A DNA stretch of 64,000 nucleotides from Pseudothauera nasutitermitis (GCF_004801295.1 NZ_SSOC01000005.1:496001-560000), one strand, 5' to 3'. Counted from the stretch's first letter, positions 1 through 11,350 are shown. The notes: generated by a model not told the origin, from the letters alone. Program-made: numbers and translations.

Positions 1-2
1 TG

Positions 3-416
3 CGCATCGCTGGCGAATCCGCGCGCTTCGGCGCGCCGATCAACAAGCTGGGCTTCTCCATGTACCCGGGCGAGATGGCCGGCCTGCTCGATCTGGTCGG
101 CCCGGCGGTGCTGCTGGAAATCCTGCTGGAAGGGCGCATCCTGAGCGCCCGCGACGCGTTGCAGAAAGGCCTGCTGACGCGCGTGGTGGACGACGAGAAA
201 GTGTTCGACGAAGCGCAGGCCTGCGCCGCGCGCATCGCCGCCGGCGCCCCACTGGTGGCGCGCTGGCACAAGCAGTGGGTGCGCCGCCTGGGCAGCGGCG
301 CGCCGTTGAGCGAGGCGGAAAAGCGCGCCGCCTTCGACTTCCTCGCCACCGAGGACTACCGCGAAGGGCTGGCCGCCTTCCTGGAAAAACGCGCGCCGCG
401 CTTCAGCGGGCGCTGA
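3..416 (+). CDS. Enoyl-CoA hydratase/isomerase, 3' end only
   Basis: The reading frame is open from the first bases of the window, so the N-terminal half lies outside. The visible 137 residues have the second half of a crotonase fold: a segment with FGAPINKLGF and YPGEMAGLL, then the usual ILSARDALQKGLLTRVV (the 'A-x-E-A-x-x-x-G-L-V' region of the family) and the C-terminal helices ending in FLEKRAPRFSGR, typical of the trimerisation tail. It would hydrate or isomerise an acyl-CoA in beta-oxidation-type metabolism; the substrate cannot be told from this fragment. It converges on the TRAP permease gene with 13 bp between the stop codons. Confidence 0.85.
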   Translation, partial: RIAGESARFGAPINKLGFSMYPGEMAGLLDLVGPAVLLEILLEGRILSARDALQKGLLTRVVDDEKVFDEAQACAARIAAGAPLVARWHKQWVRRLGSGAPLSEAEKRAAFDFLATEDYREGLAAFLEKRAPRFSGR

Positions 417-429
417 AGCGCGCCCCGGT

Positions 430-2472
430 TCAGGCCGCCGCGCGCGCCGCCCCCCGGCGCGCGTTCAGCCAGTTGTGGCCCAGCACCGCGAAAATCACCG
501 CCATGCCGACCACCTCGGGCCATACTCCGATCGCCAGGCAGGCGATGCCGGCGCCCAGCAGCGCCAGGCGCGACGGCCATCCCATCCAGGTGAACAGATA
601 GCCTTCGAGCACTGCCACGAAGCCCACCAGTGCCACCAGCGCCACCACGCCGTTCCAGATCACCAGCAGCACCGGCCCGCCTATGATGATCTCCGGGTTG
701 AACACCATGAACAGCGGGATCAGATACAGCCCCTTGGCGTACTTCCACGCATACACGCTGGTCTCCACCGGCCGGCTGCCGGCGATCGCCGCCCCCGCGA
801 AGGCCGCCAGGGCGATGGGCGGGGTCACGTTGGAATCCTGCGAATACCAGAACACCACCAGGTGCACGATCAGCAGCGGAATGCCGAACTCCGCGCTCAT
901 CGCCGGCCCCACCAGGATGATCAGCACGATGTAGCTCGCCGTCACCGGCAGGCCGAAGCCGAGAATCAGGCTGGCGATCAGCACGATGAACAGCGCCAGC
1001 ACGATGTTGCCGCCGGAGAAGGTCATCATCAGCGAGGAGAACTTCAGCCCCAACCCGGTCAGGCCGATGATGCCGACGATGATGCCGCCCACCGCGCACG
1101 CCAGGCTCACGATCAGCGCGCTGCGCGCGCCCACCTCGCAGGCCTGCACCAGCTTGCCCAGCCCCAGGCGCACGGCGGCCAGCGGCGTGGGCCGCAGTGC
1201 AGTCAACTCGCCGGCCGCACGCCGCGCCGGGTGCAGCGCCTCGAACAGATAGCGCGCCACGGCCACCGCGAGAATGGACAGGATGGCGTAGAAGCCCACG
1301 CGCATCGGCGACAGGCCCATCACCAGCAGGCCCACCAGGATCGCCAGCGGCAGCAGGAAGTGCCAGCCGGCGCGCATCACCTCGCGCACCACCGGCAATT
1401 CGCTCGGGTCCATGCCGCGCATGCCGCTCTTCATCGCCACGATGTGCACGAACAGATATACGGTGAGGAAGTACAGCAGCGCCGGATACACGCTGACCTT
1501 GACGATCTCCAGATAGGGCACGCCGGTGTACTCGGCCATCAGAAAAGCGCCCGCGCCCATCAGCGGCGGGGTGATCTGCCCGCCGGTGCTGGCCGCCGCC
1601 TCGATGCCGCCGGCCTGCGCCGGCTTGTAGCCCATGCGTTTCATCAGCGGAATGGTGAACGGCCCGGTGGTGGCCACGTTGGCCGGCGCGCTGCCGGTGA
1701 TCGAGCCCATGCCCAGCGAGGCCACCACCGCCGCCTTGGCCGGCCCGCCGGGCTTCCTGCCGGTGGCGGCATAGGCCAGGTCGATGAAGAACTTGCCGGC
1801 GCCGGTCACTTCCAGCACCGCGCCGAACAGCACGAAGATGAACACGTAGGTGGCCGCCACCCCCAGCGGCAGGCCGAAGATGCCCTCCTGCCCCAGGTAG
1901 AGCTGCGCCACCAGGCGCTCCACGCTGTAGCCGCGGTGCGCCAGGATGCCCGGCATGAACTCGCCCAGCCAGGGCAGCGCGCCGCGCGGCCCGGCCAGCG
2001 CGTAGAGCACGAACACCAGGCCGATGATGGTGATGCCCAGGCCGACCACGCGCCGGCTGGCCTCCAGCAGCGTCACCACGGCGAGGATGCCCACCACGAT
2101 GTCGGCGGTACTCCAGAAGCCGGCCCGCGCGATGATGTCGTCGAGGAAGATCGCCAGATAGAAACCCGAAACGACCGCCGCGCCGAAGAACAGCACGTCG
2201 AGCACGATGCCCAGCGGGTTGCCCGCGCGCCGCCGGCCGAACACCGGGAAGGCCAGCATGGCGATCATCATGATGAGCGCGAGGTGGATGCTGCGCTGGT
2301 AGAACAGACCCAGCGGCTGCACCCCGGCGGCGTACATCTGGAACACGCATAGCACCACCGACAGCACGGTGATGAGCAGCGCGACAGGCCGCCACGGCGC
2401 CCACGGCCGCGCGGGTTCGAAGGATGCCGGAGGCGTCCGGCCGGATTCGATGGACATGATCGGGTCATTCAT
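430..2472 (-). CDS. TRAP transporter fused permease (DctQ-DctM type), TAXI family
   Basis: This is a 680-residue polytopic membrane protein. Its length and two-part build (about four N-terminal membrane spans, then a long 12-span DctM-like part with GSITGSAPANVATTG and the ending of an integral transporter) match the fused small-plus-large permease used with TAXI receptors. It imports an organic anion with a sodium or proton gradient, taking substrate from the periplasmic receptor encoded two genes upstream. The start overlaps the stop of the DUF1850 gene by 8 bp, so the three genes read as one operon. The substrate is unknown; several TAXI systems carry dicarboxylates or glutamate. Confidence 0.92.
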   Translation of the reverse strand: MNDPIMSIESGRTPPASFEPARPWAPWRPVALLITVLSVVLCVFQMYAAGVQPLGLFYQRSIHLALIMMIAMLAFPVFGRRRAGNPLGIVLDVLFFGAAVVSGFYLAIFLDDIIARAGFWSTADIVVGILAVVTLLEASRRVVGLGITIIGLVFVLYALAGPRGALPWLGEFMPGILAHRGYSVERLVAQLYLGQEGIFGLPLGVAATYVFIFVLFGAVLEVTGAGKFFIDLAYAATGRKPGGPAKAAVVASLGMGSITGSAPANVATTGPFTIPLMKRMGYKPAQAGGIEAAASTGGQITPPLMGAGAFLMAEYTGVPYLEIVKVSVYPALLYFLTVYLFVHIVAMKSGMRGMDPSELPVVREVMRAGWHFLLPLAILVGLLVMGLSPMRVGFYAILSILAVAVARYLFEALHPARRAAGELTALRPTPLAAVRLGLGKLVQACEVGARSALIVSLACAVGGIIVGIIGLTGLGLKFSSLMMTFSGGNIVLALFIVLIASLILGFGLPVTASYIVLIILVGPAMSAEFGIPLLIVHLVVFWYSQDSNVTPPIALAAFAGAAIAGSRPVETSVYAWKYAKGLYLIPLFMVFNPEIIIGGPVLLVIWNGVVALVALVGFVAVLEGYLFTWMGWPSRLALLGAGIACLAIGVWPEVVGMAVIFAVLGHNWLNARRGAARAAA

Positions 2473-2962
2473 CCTGAAGAGGGGGGACGACGCGCAGCCA
2501 CACTGCCTGCCGGGCGGCGAGCACGCTCAGGTCGATGCGCTCGCCGTCGATCAGCACGCGGTGGGCCACCGCCGGGGCACCCACGCGCAGGCGCAGGGCG
2601 TTGCCGGGCACGGCTTCGTCGATGTGTTCGATCCAGTAGCCGCCCTGCCCGTCCGAACGCTGCACGCCGCGCCCGGCCAGATGGCCGAGGCCGGCGGCGA
2701 AGTCGGGCTGGTGGCTGCGTTCCAGCCACAGCGTGCCGTCGCGCCAGAGGTAGCAGTCATGTACGGCAAAGCCGGCCACCGAGTGGTTCCAGGCCACGCA
2801 CCAGCGCGCCTGCCCGGCCAGCGGCCGGTCCACCAGCAGTTCGCCGCCGGCCACCGTGAGCACCTGCAGGCGCGCCGCCGCCCCGCCGGCCACGGCCGCC
2901 GCCGGAAGCACGGCGGCCGCGCACAGCAGGCCGGCCAGCGCGCGCCGCCGCGCGCGGAACAT
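2465..2962 (-). CDS. DUF1850 domain protein, secreted
   Basis: A 165-residue protein that starts with an Arg-rich n-region and a hydrophobic Ala/Leu stretch (MFRARRRALAGLLCAAAVLP), which looks like a signal peptide or anchor. The body has paired cysteines (ARWCVAW and VHDCYLW) and the SYxHSV-like segment NHSVAGF seen in DUF1850 proteins. DUF1850 genes are repeatedly found between TAXI receptor and permease genes, as here: 12 bp after the receptor stop and overlapping the permease start. It is therefore probably an accessory periplasmic part of this TRAP system; the molecular role is not known. Confidence 0.75.
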   Translation of the reverse strand: MFRARRRALAGLLCAAAVLPAAAVAGGAAARLQVLTVAGGELLVDRPLAGQARWCVAWNHSVAGFAVHDCYLWRDGTLWLERSHQPDFAAGLGHLAGRGVQRSDGQGGYWIEHIDEAVPGNALRLRVGAPAVAHRVLIDGERIDLSVLAARQAVWLRVVPPLQDE

Positions 2963-2974
2963 GGCCGTGGCGCC

Positions 2975-3946
2975 TTACGGACGCAGTTGCGCCGGCACGC
3001 TGGCGCCGATCTCCTGGTAGTAGCGCAGCGCGCCGGGGTGCAGCGGAATCGGGCTGGAGCCCAGGGTGAAGTCCACCGTGGTGTCGCGCGCCGCCGAATG
3101 GATGGCGATCAGGTCGTCCACGCGCTCATAGAGCAGCTTGGTGAGGCGGTAGGCCAGGTCGTCGGACATGTCGGCATTGACCACCAGCACGTTGGGAATG
3201 CCCACGGTGCGCACGTCCTCGGCCACGCCGTCGTAGATGCCCTTGGGCAGCGTGAACTCGGCGAAGATCGGCTCCGCCGCGCGCGCCTTGGCGACTTCTT
3301 CCGGCGACAGCGACAGCAGCTTGATGGAACGGCTGGCGGCCAGGTTCATGATCGAGCTGGTGGGCGGCCCCACGCTCCACACCCCGGCGTCGATGTCGCC
3401 GTCGCGCAGCGCGTCGGCGGTCTCGTTGAAGTTCAGGCGCTGGGCGGCGGCCAGGTCGGCGTAGGTGACGCCGTTGGACTCGAACAGCACGCGCGCATTG
3501 ACCTCGGTGCCGCTGCCCGGCGCGCCCACCGACACGCGCTTGCCCTTCAGGTCGGCCAGCGAGCGGATGGTGGAATTGCCCGGCAGCACGATCTGCACCG
3601 CATTCGGGTACAGCGAGGCCAGCGCGCGCAGGCCGGGCGCACGGCGGTTCTGGAACTGCCCTTCGCCGCGATACGCCTGGCTCACCGTGTCGCCCAGGGC
3701 GATCGCCATGTCGGAGTCGCCGCTATGCACCAGCGCCATGTTCTCCACCGAGGCGCCAGTGACCTCGGCCACCGCGCTGTAGCCGTCGATGTGGCGGTTG
3801 ATGAGTTCGGCGAAACCGCCGCCGAGCGGGTAATACACCCCGCCGGTGCCGCCGGTGGCGATCGACAGTTGCTGCTGCGCGGCCGCGGGCGCGGCGGAAA
3901 TGGCCAGCGTGGCGGCCAGGATGGCCGACAGTCCAAAGCGTTTCAT
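2975..3946 (-). CDS. TAXI family TRAP transporter solute receptor
   Basis: A 323-residue periplasmic binding protein. The start is the ATG preceded by GGAG at good spacing, giving a clear signal peptide (MKRFGLSAILAATLAISAAP, cleavage near AAAQ). The mature start QLSIATGGTGGVYYPLGGGF is the TAXI receptor hallmark, followed by YSAVAEVTGASVENM and a middle segment LKGKRVSVGAPGSGTEVNAR. It captures the substrate and hands it to the fused permease downstream. It is first in the operon, just downstream of a sigma-54-type promoter, and the adjacent kinase/regulator genes probably control it. Confidence 0.93.
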   Translation of the reverse strand: MKRFGLSAILAATLAISAAPAAAQQQLSIATGGTGGVYYPLGGGFAELINRHIDGYSAVAEVTGASVENMALVHSGDSDMAIALGDTVSQAYRGEGQFQNRRAPGLRALASLYPNAVQIVLPGNSTIRSLADLKGKRVSVGAPGSGTEVNARVLFESNGVTYADLAAAQRLNFNETADALRDGDIDAGVWSVGPPTSSIMNLAASRSIKLLSLSPEEVAKARAAEPIFAEFTLPKGIYDGVAEDVRTVGIPNVLVVNADMSDDLAYRLTKLLYERVDDLIAIHSAARDTTVDFTLGSSPIPLHPGALRYYQEIGASVPAQLRP

Positions 3947-3973
3947 GAGTCGTCTCCGATGTTTTTGATTTAT

Positions 3974-3986
3974 GTGCGGTACGCAC
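3974..3986. promoter_or_regulatory. Short palindrome in TAXI leader
   Basis: GTGCG, three bases, then CGCAC form a perfect 5-3-5 inverted repeat between the predicted sigma-54 promoter and the receptor start codon. It could be part of a regulator site or a leader hairpin. It is short enough to be chance. Confidence 0.25.
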
Positions 3987-4008
3987 GCGGCGTCCGCCCG
4001 GAAACGCC

Positions 4009-4024
4009 TGCAAGGAGCGCGCCA
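4009..4024 (-). promoter_or_regulatory. Sigma-54 (-24/-12) promoter of the TAXI-TRAP operon
   Basis: On the minus strand the sequence TGGCGCG, four bases, TTGCA fits the RpoN consensus TGGCACG-N4-TTGCW with one mismatch and the GG and GC doublets at exact spacing. It lies 63 bp upstream of the receptor start codon and faces it. A sigma-54 activator and its kinase are encoded immediately upstream, which supports the call. Confidence 0.75.
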
Positions 4025-4167
4025 GCCCGCCCACAAGGGTGCAAGGCCGGCGAAAACGGGGATTGCGCGGCGACCCGCGATGGCATCTCGGCGGTTCTCC
4101 GCCGCTTGACCGAGCAGGCATCGGCGGATTTCCGCGCACACCCATGCCCGCGGCCGCACGCCGGGCC

Positions 4168-5533
<1,366 letters not shown>

Positions 5534-5541
<8 letters not shown>

Positions 5542-7423
5542 GGTTTTCCTCCCCTACGCCGGGCGGCGTGCAGCGCGGCAACAGCACCACCATCTCGGCG
5601 CCGCCCCCGGCGCGATTGGCCGCGCGGATGCTGCCGCCCCAGTCGCGCACGATGCCGTAGGTGATCGACAGGCCCAGCCCCAGCCCTTCGCCCACCGGCT
5701 TGGTGGTGTAGAACGGATCGAAGATCTGGCCGATCTGCCCGGCGGCGAAGCCCGGGCCGTTGTCGCGCACCTCGATGCGCACCCGCGCGGCGCGCTGCAC
5801 CACCAGTTCCACGCGCGCGCCGGGCTGGCTGCCGACCGCGTCCAGCGCGTTGTTGAGCAGATTGACGACGACCTGCTCCAGGCGGATTTCACTGCCCGCC
5901 GTCCACGCGCCAGCGGCGATCTGGCGGACGATCTCCACCCCCGCATCGCGGGCGCGCGCCTCGACCAGTTCCAGCGCGCGTTCGGCCGCGCGCGCCGCAT
6001 CCACCGCCCCCCCGGCGCCGGGGTCGTCCTTGCGCGCAAAGGTCTTCAGATGCGCGGTGATGCGCGCCATGCGTTCAGCCAGGTCGCCGATGGCGTGCAG
6101 ATTGGCGCCCACCTCGCCAGCCTGCCCGCGCTCGAGCAGCACGCGCCCGCTGGCTGCGTAGGTGCGCATGGCGGCCAGCGGCTGGTTGATCTCATGGGCG
6201 ATGGCCGCCGACATCTGCCCCAGCGCGGCCAGCCGGCCGGCCTGCAGCAGATCGTCCTGCGCACTGCGCAGTTCGGCCTCGGCACGCCTGCGTTCCTCGA
6301 TCTCGCCCTGCAACTGCGCATTGGCCTCGCGCAGTTCCCGGGTACGCGCCACCACGCGCTCTTCGAGCTGCACGCGGGCACGGCGCTCGGCCGCGCGCGT
6401 GCGGCGGCGCTGGCGCAGATACAGGCCGATGGCGATCACCAGCGCGCTGGCGATGCCGCCGATCAGCGCACCGTCGCGGCGCGCTGCCATCACGCCGTCG
6501 AGATCGGTGAATTGATGCACCGTCCAGCCCAGTTCGGCCAGTTCGGCAGACTGCTCCAGGTACAGCCGGCCGTCGGGCGGATCGTCGATGCGCACCACCT
6601 CGCCCAGCGCGCCGCTGGCCAGCCGGGTGGCGGGCAGCAGGTCCAGCGCCGCGCCGGCGTACTGCTGGCTGCGTTCGATCTCCGCGCGCATGGCGTCGTC
6701 CAACGCGGCCAGCTTGCGGTACTTCCAGTGCGCTTCGCTGGCGAGGAAGACGATGCCGTGGCGGTCGGTGACCAGCACGTGTTCGCGGGCGCCCTGCCAG
6801 ACCGCTTCCTGTTCGCCGAACTCGACCTTGGCGACGGCCACGCCGACCAGTTCATCGGTGACCACTGCGCGCGACAGGAAGTAGCCCGCGCGCCCGGTGG
6901 TCACGCCGATGCCGAAATAGCCCCCACGCCCGTTCGCCACCGCGTCGCGGAAGTACGGCCGGAAACCGTAATGCTGGCCGACGAAGCTGCCCGGCTGGTT
7001 CCAGTTGCTCGCCGCCACGGTGTCGCCGGCCGGGTCCATGACGTACAGCGCGGCCACCCCGGCGGCCGCGCCGATGGTCGCCAGCTTGCGGTTGAGCGCG
7101 TCGATGCGCGTGGCGCCCGGTTCGACCAGCGTGGCCTGCACGTCGGGGTCGAGCGCCAGCATCAGAGGCAGGTGCGCCTCGCGCGCGACGCTGGCGCGCA
7201 GGTTCTCCACCACGGCCACCAGGCGGTGGGCGCCGGTCTCGCGCACCTTGCGCAGTTCGGCCTGCTCCCAGGCGAAGCGCGCCGCCGCCGCGCCCGCCGC
7301 GATCACGGCAAGCACGGCCAGCAGCGCCAGGGCTCCCCGCCAGCGGCCGTCCACCACGCGGCGCGCAAGCGCCCCGGTGTACGGCCGCCAGGCGGAAAGC
7401 GCGACAGCGGTGATGGCGCGCAC
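5534..7423 (-). CDS. Membrane sensor histidine kinase, DctB-like
   Basis: A 629-residue kinase. I chose the GTG start because GAGGAG lies 7 bp before it and it leads directly to a membrane span (ALALLAVLAVIAAG). A periplasmic double-Cache sensor region follows (about 50-300, with YFGIGVTTGRAGYFLSRAV), then a second span (ALIGGIASALVIAIGLYL), a coiled coil, a HisKA domain with the phospho-acceptor His in AIAHEINQPLAAMRTYA, and an HATPase domain with DNGPGFAAG and GLGLGLSIT. This is the DctB architecture. It should sense an organic acid in the periplasm and phosphorylate the overlapping DctD-like regulator. A longer ATG reading frame exists but lacks a ribosome site. Confidence 0.9.
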
Positions 7424-7630
7424 GGTAGGTCTCCTCGTTCTTGTCGGACCGCGCGCCATGCTGCGCGGGCGGCCACCGGCTTCCATGCGGAGCCGGATGC
7501 GGGCGCGGAGCGATCGGGCGTTCCGTCGCGCGCACCAGTCAGAGCCTAACCACGTAGCGCTGCCCGTGGCAATGGGCATTCGCCCCGATACGCTGGACGG
7601 GCGTCGGGGAAACGTGCGAAACGGGACGGA

Positions 7631-8440
7631 TCAGGAGAAGAAGATGCCGTGCAGCATCTTCAGGCACAGCAGCATCAGCACGCCGGCGAAGATCTTCTTC
7701 AGGATGGCGACCGGCAGGCGGTGCGCCAGGCGCGCGCCGACGGGCGCGGTCCACATGCTCACCAGCGAAACCAGCACCAGTGCGGGCAGATAGACGTAGC
7801 CCAGGCTGAACGGCGGCAGCCCGGAGGCGCCCCAGCCGTTGATCAGGTAGCCGAGGGCGCCGGCCAGCGCGATGGGCAGGCCGATGGCCGCCGAGGTGCC
7901 GATGGCCTCCTGCATCTTCACGTTGCACCAGGTCATGAAGGGCACGGACAGTGAACCGCCGCCGATCGCCACCAGCGCCGAGATGCCGCCGATGCCCACG
8001 CCCACCGCGCCCATGCCCAGCGGACCGGGCAGGCCGCGCGACGGCTTGGGCTTGACGTTGGCGAGCATCTGCAGCGACACGTAGGCCATGAAGCAGGCGA
8101 AGAAGATCGCCAGCCCCTCGGTGCTCGCGCGCGCGGCCAGGAAGGTGGCGCCGAAGGTACCGACGAGGATGCCGGGGGTGATCGCGCGCACGATGTTCCA
8201 ATGCACCGCGCCGTGGGCGTGGTGGGCACGCAGGCTGGAGATGGAGGTGAGCACGATGGCCGCCATCGAGGTGCCCAGTGACAGGTGTACCACGTGCTCG
8301 AGCGGAAAGCCCTGGGCCAGGAACAGCGTGGTCAGCATCGGCACCATGATGCCGCCGCCGCCGATGCCGAGCAGCCCGGCAAAGAACCCCACGAAGGCCC
8401 CGAGGGCCAGGTAGGTCAGCCACCATGCATCGAAACTCAT
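7631..8440 (-). CDS. TauE/SafE family membrane permease
   Basis: A 269-residue membrane protein with about eight spans. The N-terminal repeat carries the family signature FVGFFAGLLGIGGGGIMVPM, and the second half repeats it as GVGIGGISALVAIGGGSLSV. The start is the ATG preceded by GGGGAAAG. The family exports or imports sulfite, sulfonates or other small organic anions; the substrate cannot be read from sequence. It stands alone between the kinase gene and the divergent chemoreceptor gene. Confidence 0.88.
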   Translation of the reverse strand: MSFDAWWLTYLALGAFVGFFAGLLGIGGGGIMVPMLTTLFLAQGFPLEHVVHLSLGTSMAAIVLTSISSLRAHHAHGAVHWNIVRAITPGILVGTFGATFLAARASTEGLAIFFACFMAYVSLQMLANVKPKPSRGLPGPLGMGAVGVGIGGISALVAIGGGSLSVPFMTWCNVKMQEAIGTSAAIGLPIALAGALGYLINGWGASGLPPFSLGYVYLPALVLVSLVSMWTAPVGARLAHRLPVAILKKIFAGVLMLLCLKMLHGIFFS

Positions 8441-8615
8441 CGTCTTTCCCCGCCCAGCGCCGACGGCGCGTGCAAAGGGTGAATTGTGAAGTCCTCCCCG
8501 GCCCGCTGTCACCCTTGCGGCGGTTGATCTGCAACATTTTCGGCGCTGATGCGCCGCCCTAGGATGGTTGCTGAAGCCGGAGCCGCACAATCACGACATA
8601 CTACGTTCGGCCTAT

Positions 8616-8634
8616 CGCGGACACACTGTCCGCG
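8616..8634. repeat. Perfect 8-3-8 palindrome upstream of chemoreceptor gene
   Basis: CGCGGACA, three bases, TGTCCGCG. It lies 25 bp before the chemoreceptor start, just ahead of an A-rich stretch and the AGGGGGAG ribosome site. It could be a repressor operator or a leader hairpin affecting translation. Confidence 0.5.
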
Positions 8635-8659
8635 CAATAAAAAAGGGGGAGACCACGCC

Positions 8660-10579
8660 ATGCTGTTCGCGCCATTCCGCAACACCTCGATCCGCACCCG
8701 CCTGCTCACCGCCGTCGCCTTGCTGGTGGGCGGCCTGCTGTACTTCGCCGTCGGCCAGATGGCCGAGCGCATCGCTGCCGCCCGCGCCCTGTCCACGGTG
8801 GAAACCCTGTCCGCCGTGGCCGTGCGCGCGAGCGCGCTGATCCACGAACTGCAGAAGGAGCGCGGGCTGTCCGCCGGCTTCCTGGCTTCGCGCGGGCAGC
8901 GCTTCGATACCGAACTTGGCGCCCAGCACACGCTCACCGACCGTTACGCTGCCGAACTGCGCGACCGCCTGGCCGGGCTCGCTGCCGGTTTCGGCGACCC
9001 TTCCTTCGCCGTCGCGCTGGGCGAGGCGCGCGCGGAGCTCGATCGTCTTGCCGACATGCGCGCCAAAGTGCGCGCGCTGGAAACCGACGGCGCCGCCAGC
9101 TTCGCCTACTACACTGCCGCCATCGACCGCCATCTCGCACTGATCACCGCCACCCACCGCCTCAGCGACCAGCAGTCCGTCTCGCAGGCCCTGCTCGGCT
9201 ACCTGATGTTCATCCACGCCAAGGAACAGGCCGGCCGCGAGCGCGCCACGCTCAACGCGGCGTTCTCCGCCGACGCCTTCGATGCCGCGTTGTACCGCCG
9301 CTTCATCGCCATCGTCGCCGCGCAGGACACCTACCTGGCGGCCTTCCGCGATTTCGGCGGCGACGACGCACGGGCGCTGTTCCAGCGCCAGCAGGATTCG
9401 GTCGAAGCCCGCGAGGTGGCGCGCATGCGCGCGGTGGCGCTGGAACGCGCCGCCAGCGGCGGTTTCGGCATCGAACCGGCGGCCTGGTTCGCCGCCATCA
9501 CCCGCAAGATCGACGGCATGAAGGAAGTGGAAGACCTGCTCTCCGCCGAACTCGACGCCCGGCTCGCCGCCCTGTCCGCCGAGGTCCGCGCCGGCTTGTG
9601 GGTGGCCGGCGCGCTCACGGCCGCCAGCCTGCTGCTGGCACTGTGGTTCGGCCTCACGGTGCGCGGCATCCTCGCTTCGCTGCGCGGCGCGGTTCAGGCC
9701 GCCGAGCGCATTGCCGGGGGCGACCTGCGCGTGCGCATCGAGGTCGACCGGCAGGACGAGGCCGGCCAGCTGCTGCTGTCGATGAAGCACATCGTCGAGC
9801 GCCTGTCGCGCACCATCGGTGAAATCCGCGCGGCCGCCGACCAGCTCACCGATGCCGCCACACAGGTCAGCGGCACCGCGCAATCCCTGTCGCAGAGCGC
9901 CAGTGAGCAGGCCGCCAGCGTGGAGGAAACCTCCGCCGGCATCGAGCAGATCTCCGCCGCCATCGACCACGCCAGCGAGAACGCGCGCACCACCGGGGAA
10001 ATCGCCGGGCTCACCGCGCACGAGGCCAACGCGGGCGGCGAGGCGGTGCGCGAGACGGTTACCGCCATGCAGCAGATCGCCGCGCGCACCGGCGTGGTCG
10101 ATGACATCGCCTACCAGACCAACCTGCTCGCCCTCAACGCCGCCATCGAGGCCGCGCGCGCCGGCGCCCATGGCAAAAGCTTCGCCGTGGTCGCCGCCGA
10201 GGTGCGCAAACTGGCCGAACGCGCCCAGGTCGCGGCGCACGAGATCGCCGAACTGACCGGGCACAGCGTGAACACTGCGGAAAGCGCCGGCGGGATGCTG
10301 GAGAAGATCGTCCCGGACGTGCGCCGCACCGCCGAACTGGTGCGCGAGATCGCCGCCTCCTCGGCCGAGCAGGCCAGCGGCATCGGCCAGATCAACACCG
10401 CCATGAGCCAGCTCAGCGAGGCCTCGCAGCACAACGCCAGCGCTTCCGAGCAACTGGCCGCCACCGCCACGCAGATGGGCGGACAGGCGCGCCGCCTGCA
10501 CGAACTGCTGGAGTACTTCCACATCGCCGGCGAGGCTCAACCCTCGCCGGCGGCTGCCTCGATGGCACGCGCCAGATAG
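8660..10579 (+). CDS. Methyl-accepting chemotaxis protein with NIT sensor domain
   Basis: A 639-residue chemoreceptor. The start follows AGGGGGAGA. Residues about 13-30 are a membrane span, followed by a large periplasmic NIT domain (hallmark [20 protein letters not shown]) that in other proteins responds to nitrate and nitrite. A second span lies near 315-335 ([20 protein letters not shown]). Then come HAMP and a cytoplasmic signalling domain whose hairpin tip has the conserved [20 protein letters not shown]. It should steer the flagellar or pilus motor in response to the ligand through CheA/CheW. The 3' end overlaps the convergent IclR gene by 43 bp. Confidence 0.92.
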   Translation: MLFAPFRNTSIRTRLLTAVALLVGGLLYFAVGQMAERIAAARALSTVETLSAVAVRASALIHELQKERGLSAGFLASRGQRFDTELGAQHTLTDRYAAELRDRLAGLAAGFGDPSFAVALGEARAELDRLADMRAKVRALETDGAASFAYYTAAIDRHLALITATHRLSDQQSVSQALLGYLMFIHAKEQAGRERATLNAAFSADAFDAALYRRFIAIVAAQDTYLAAFRDFGGDDARALFQRQQDSVEAREVARMRAVALERAASGGFGIEPAAWFAAITRKIDGMKEVEDLLSAELDARLAALSAEVRAGLWVAGALTAASLLLALWFGLTVRGILASLRGAVQAAERIAGGDLRVRIEVDRQDEAGQLLLSMKHIVERLSRTIGEIRAAADQLTDAATQVSGTAQSLSQSASEQAASVEETSAGIEQISAAIDHASENARTTGEIAGLTAHEANAGGEAVRETVTAMQQIAARTGVVDDIAYQTNLLALNAAIEAARAGAHGKSFAVVAAEVRKLAERAQVAAHEIAELTGHSVNTAESAGGMLEKIVPDVRRTAELVREIAASSAEQASGIGQINTAMSQLSEASQHNASASEQLAATATQMGGQARRLHELLEYFHIAGEAQPSPAAASMARAR

Positions 10580-11349
10580 GCCAGACGCGGCCCCAGGTCC
10601 TTCTCGATGCGCTCGGCGGTGAGCGCGAAGGCCGGGCCGCTGGCCGACAGCACCAGCAGGTCGTGGTCCGGACAGCGCAAGGGCACCGCCACCGCGTTGG
10701 TTTCGCGCTTCCAGTCGCCCAGCGAGGTGCAGTAGCCCAGCACGCGGTGCTCGGCCATCGCCTTGCGGATGCCGGCCTCGGTGGCCGCCCAGTTGTCCGG
10801 CGCGCGCTGGCGGGCGTGCCCGAGCAGGTAATCGCGCTCCGCCGCCGGCAGCCCGCACAGGAAGGCGCGGCCGATGGAGGTGGACACGATGGGCAACTGC
10901 ACGCCGGGATCCACCTTCAGCGTCACCAGCGCGCGCGGCCGGCAGTTTTCCAGATAGATCATGTCGAGCCGCTCACGGGTGGACAGCGCCACCTGCACCT
11001 GCGCGTACTCGGCCAGATCCTGCATCAGCGGGCGGGCGATCTCGCGCACCCGCGTGTTGCCCAGCGCGGCCTGCCCCAGCGCCAGCACCGCCGGCGTCAC
11101 CCGGTAGCGCCCGGAAGCCTCGTCCTGGCGCAGGTAGCCCAGGCGCAGCAGCGTATGGGTGAGCCGCGACACGGTGGATTTGGCCAACCCGGTGCGCGCG
11201 GCCAGTTCGCTGTTGGACAGCAGCCGGGTCTGTGCCGAGAAGCAGCGCAGCACTTCCAGCCCGCGCGCCAGCGCGGTGACGAACTGGCGGTCGTCCTGCG
11301 CTTCGGCGACCTCTCCGAGCGGAGGCAAATCCCGGCTCATGTTCTGCAT
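10537..11349 (-). CDS. IclR family transcriptional regulator
   Basis: About 270 residues from the ATG chosen here; a second in-frame ATG lies 9 bp inside, and no strong ribosome site distinguishes them. The N-terminus is a winged helix ([28 protein letters not shown], shown here only as a description of the region 45-75), and the C-terminal two-thirds is the IclR effector domain with [17 protein letters not shown] and [20 protein letters not shown]. It is divergent from gcdH and the CoA-transferase gene, and the spacer holds a perfect TTCCGC/GCGGAA palindrome. It is probably the regulator of that glutaryl-CoA pair and of itself. Confidence 0.88.
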   Translation of the reverse strand: MQNMSRDLPPLGEVAEAQDDRQFVTALARGLEVLRCFSAQTRLLSNSELAARTGLAKSTVSRLTHTLLRLGYLRQDEASGRYRVTPAVLALGQAALGNTRVREIARPLMQDLAEYAQVQVALSTRERLDMIYLENCRPRALVTLKVDPGVQLPIVSTSIGRAFLCGLPAAERDYLLGHARQRAPDNWAATEAGIRKAMAEHRVLGYCTSLGDWKRETNAVAVPLRCPDHDLLVLSASGPAFALTAERIEKDLGPRLAYLARAIEAAAGEG

Positions 11350-11350
11350 G

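Noticed and set aside
475-2352. Long open frame on the plus strand opposite the TRAP permease
   Set aside because: It is a His/Gln/Arg-rich antisense frame, a normal side effect of high GC; the minus-strand frame encodes a clear membrane protein.
7424-7630. Hairpins or small genes in the gap after the kinase start
   Set aside because: No ribosome site, motif or palindrome stood out; treated as promoter and spacer.
8612-10858. 748-residue minus-strand frame opposite the chemoreceptor
   Set aside because: It shadows a well-supported chemoreceptor and has a repetitive Gly/Ala/Arg composition without any family motif.
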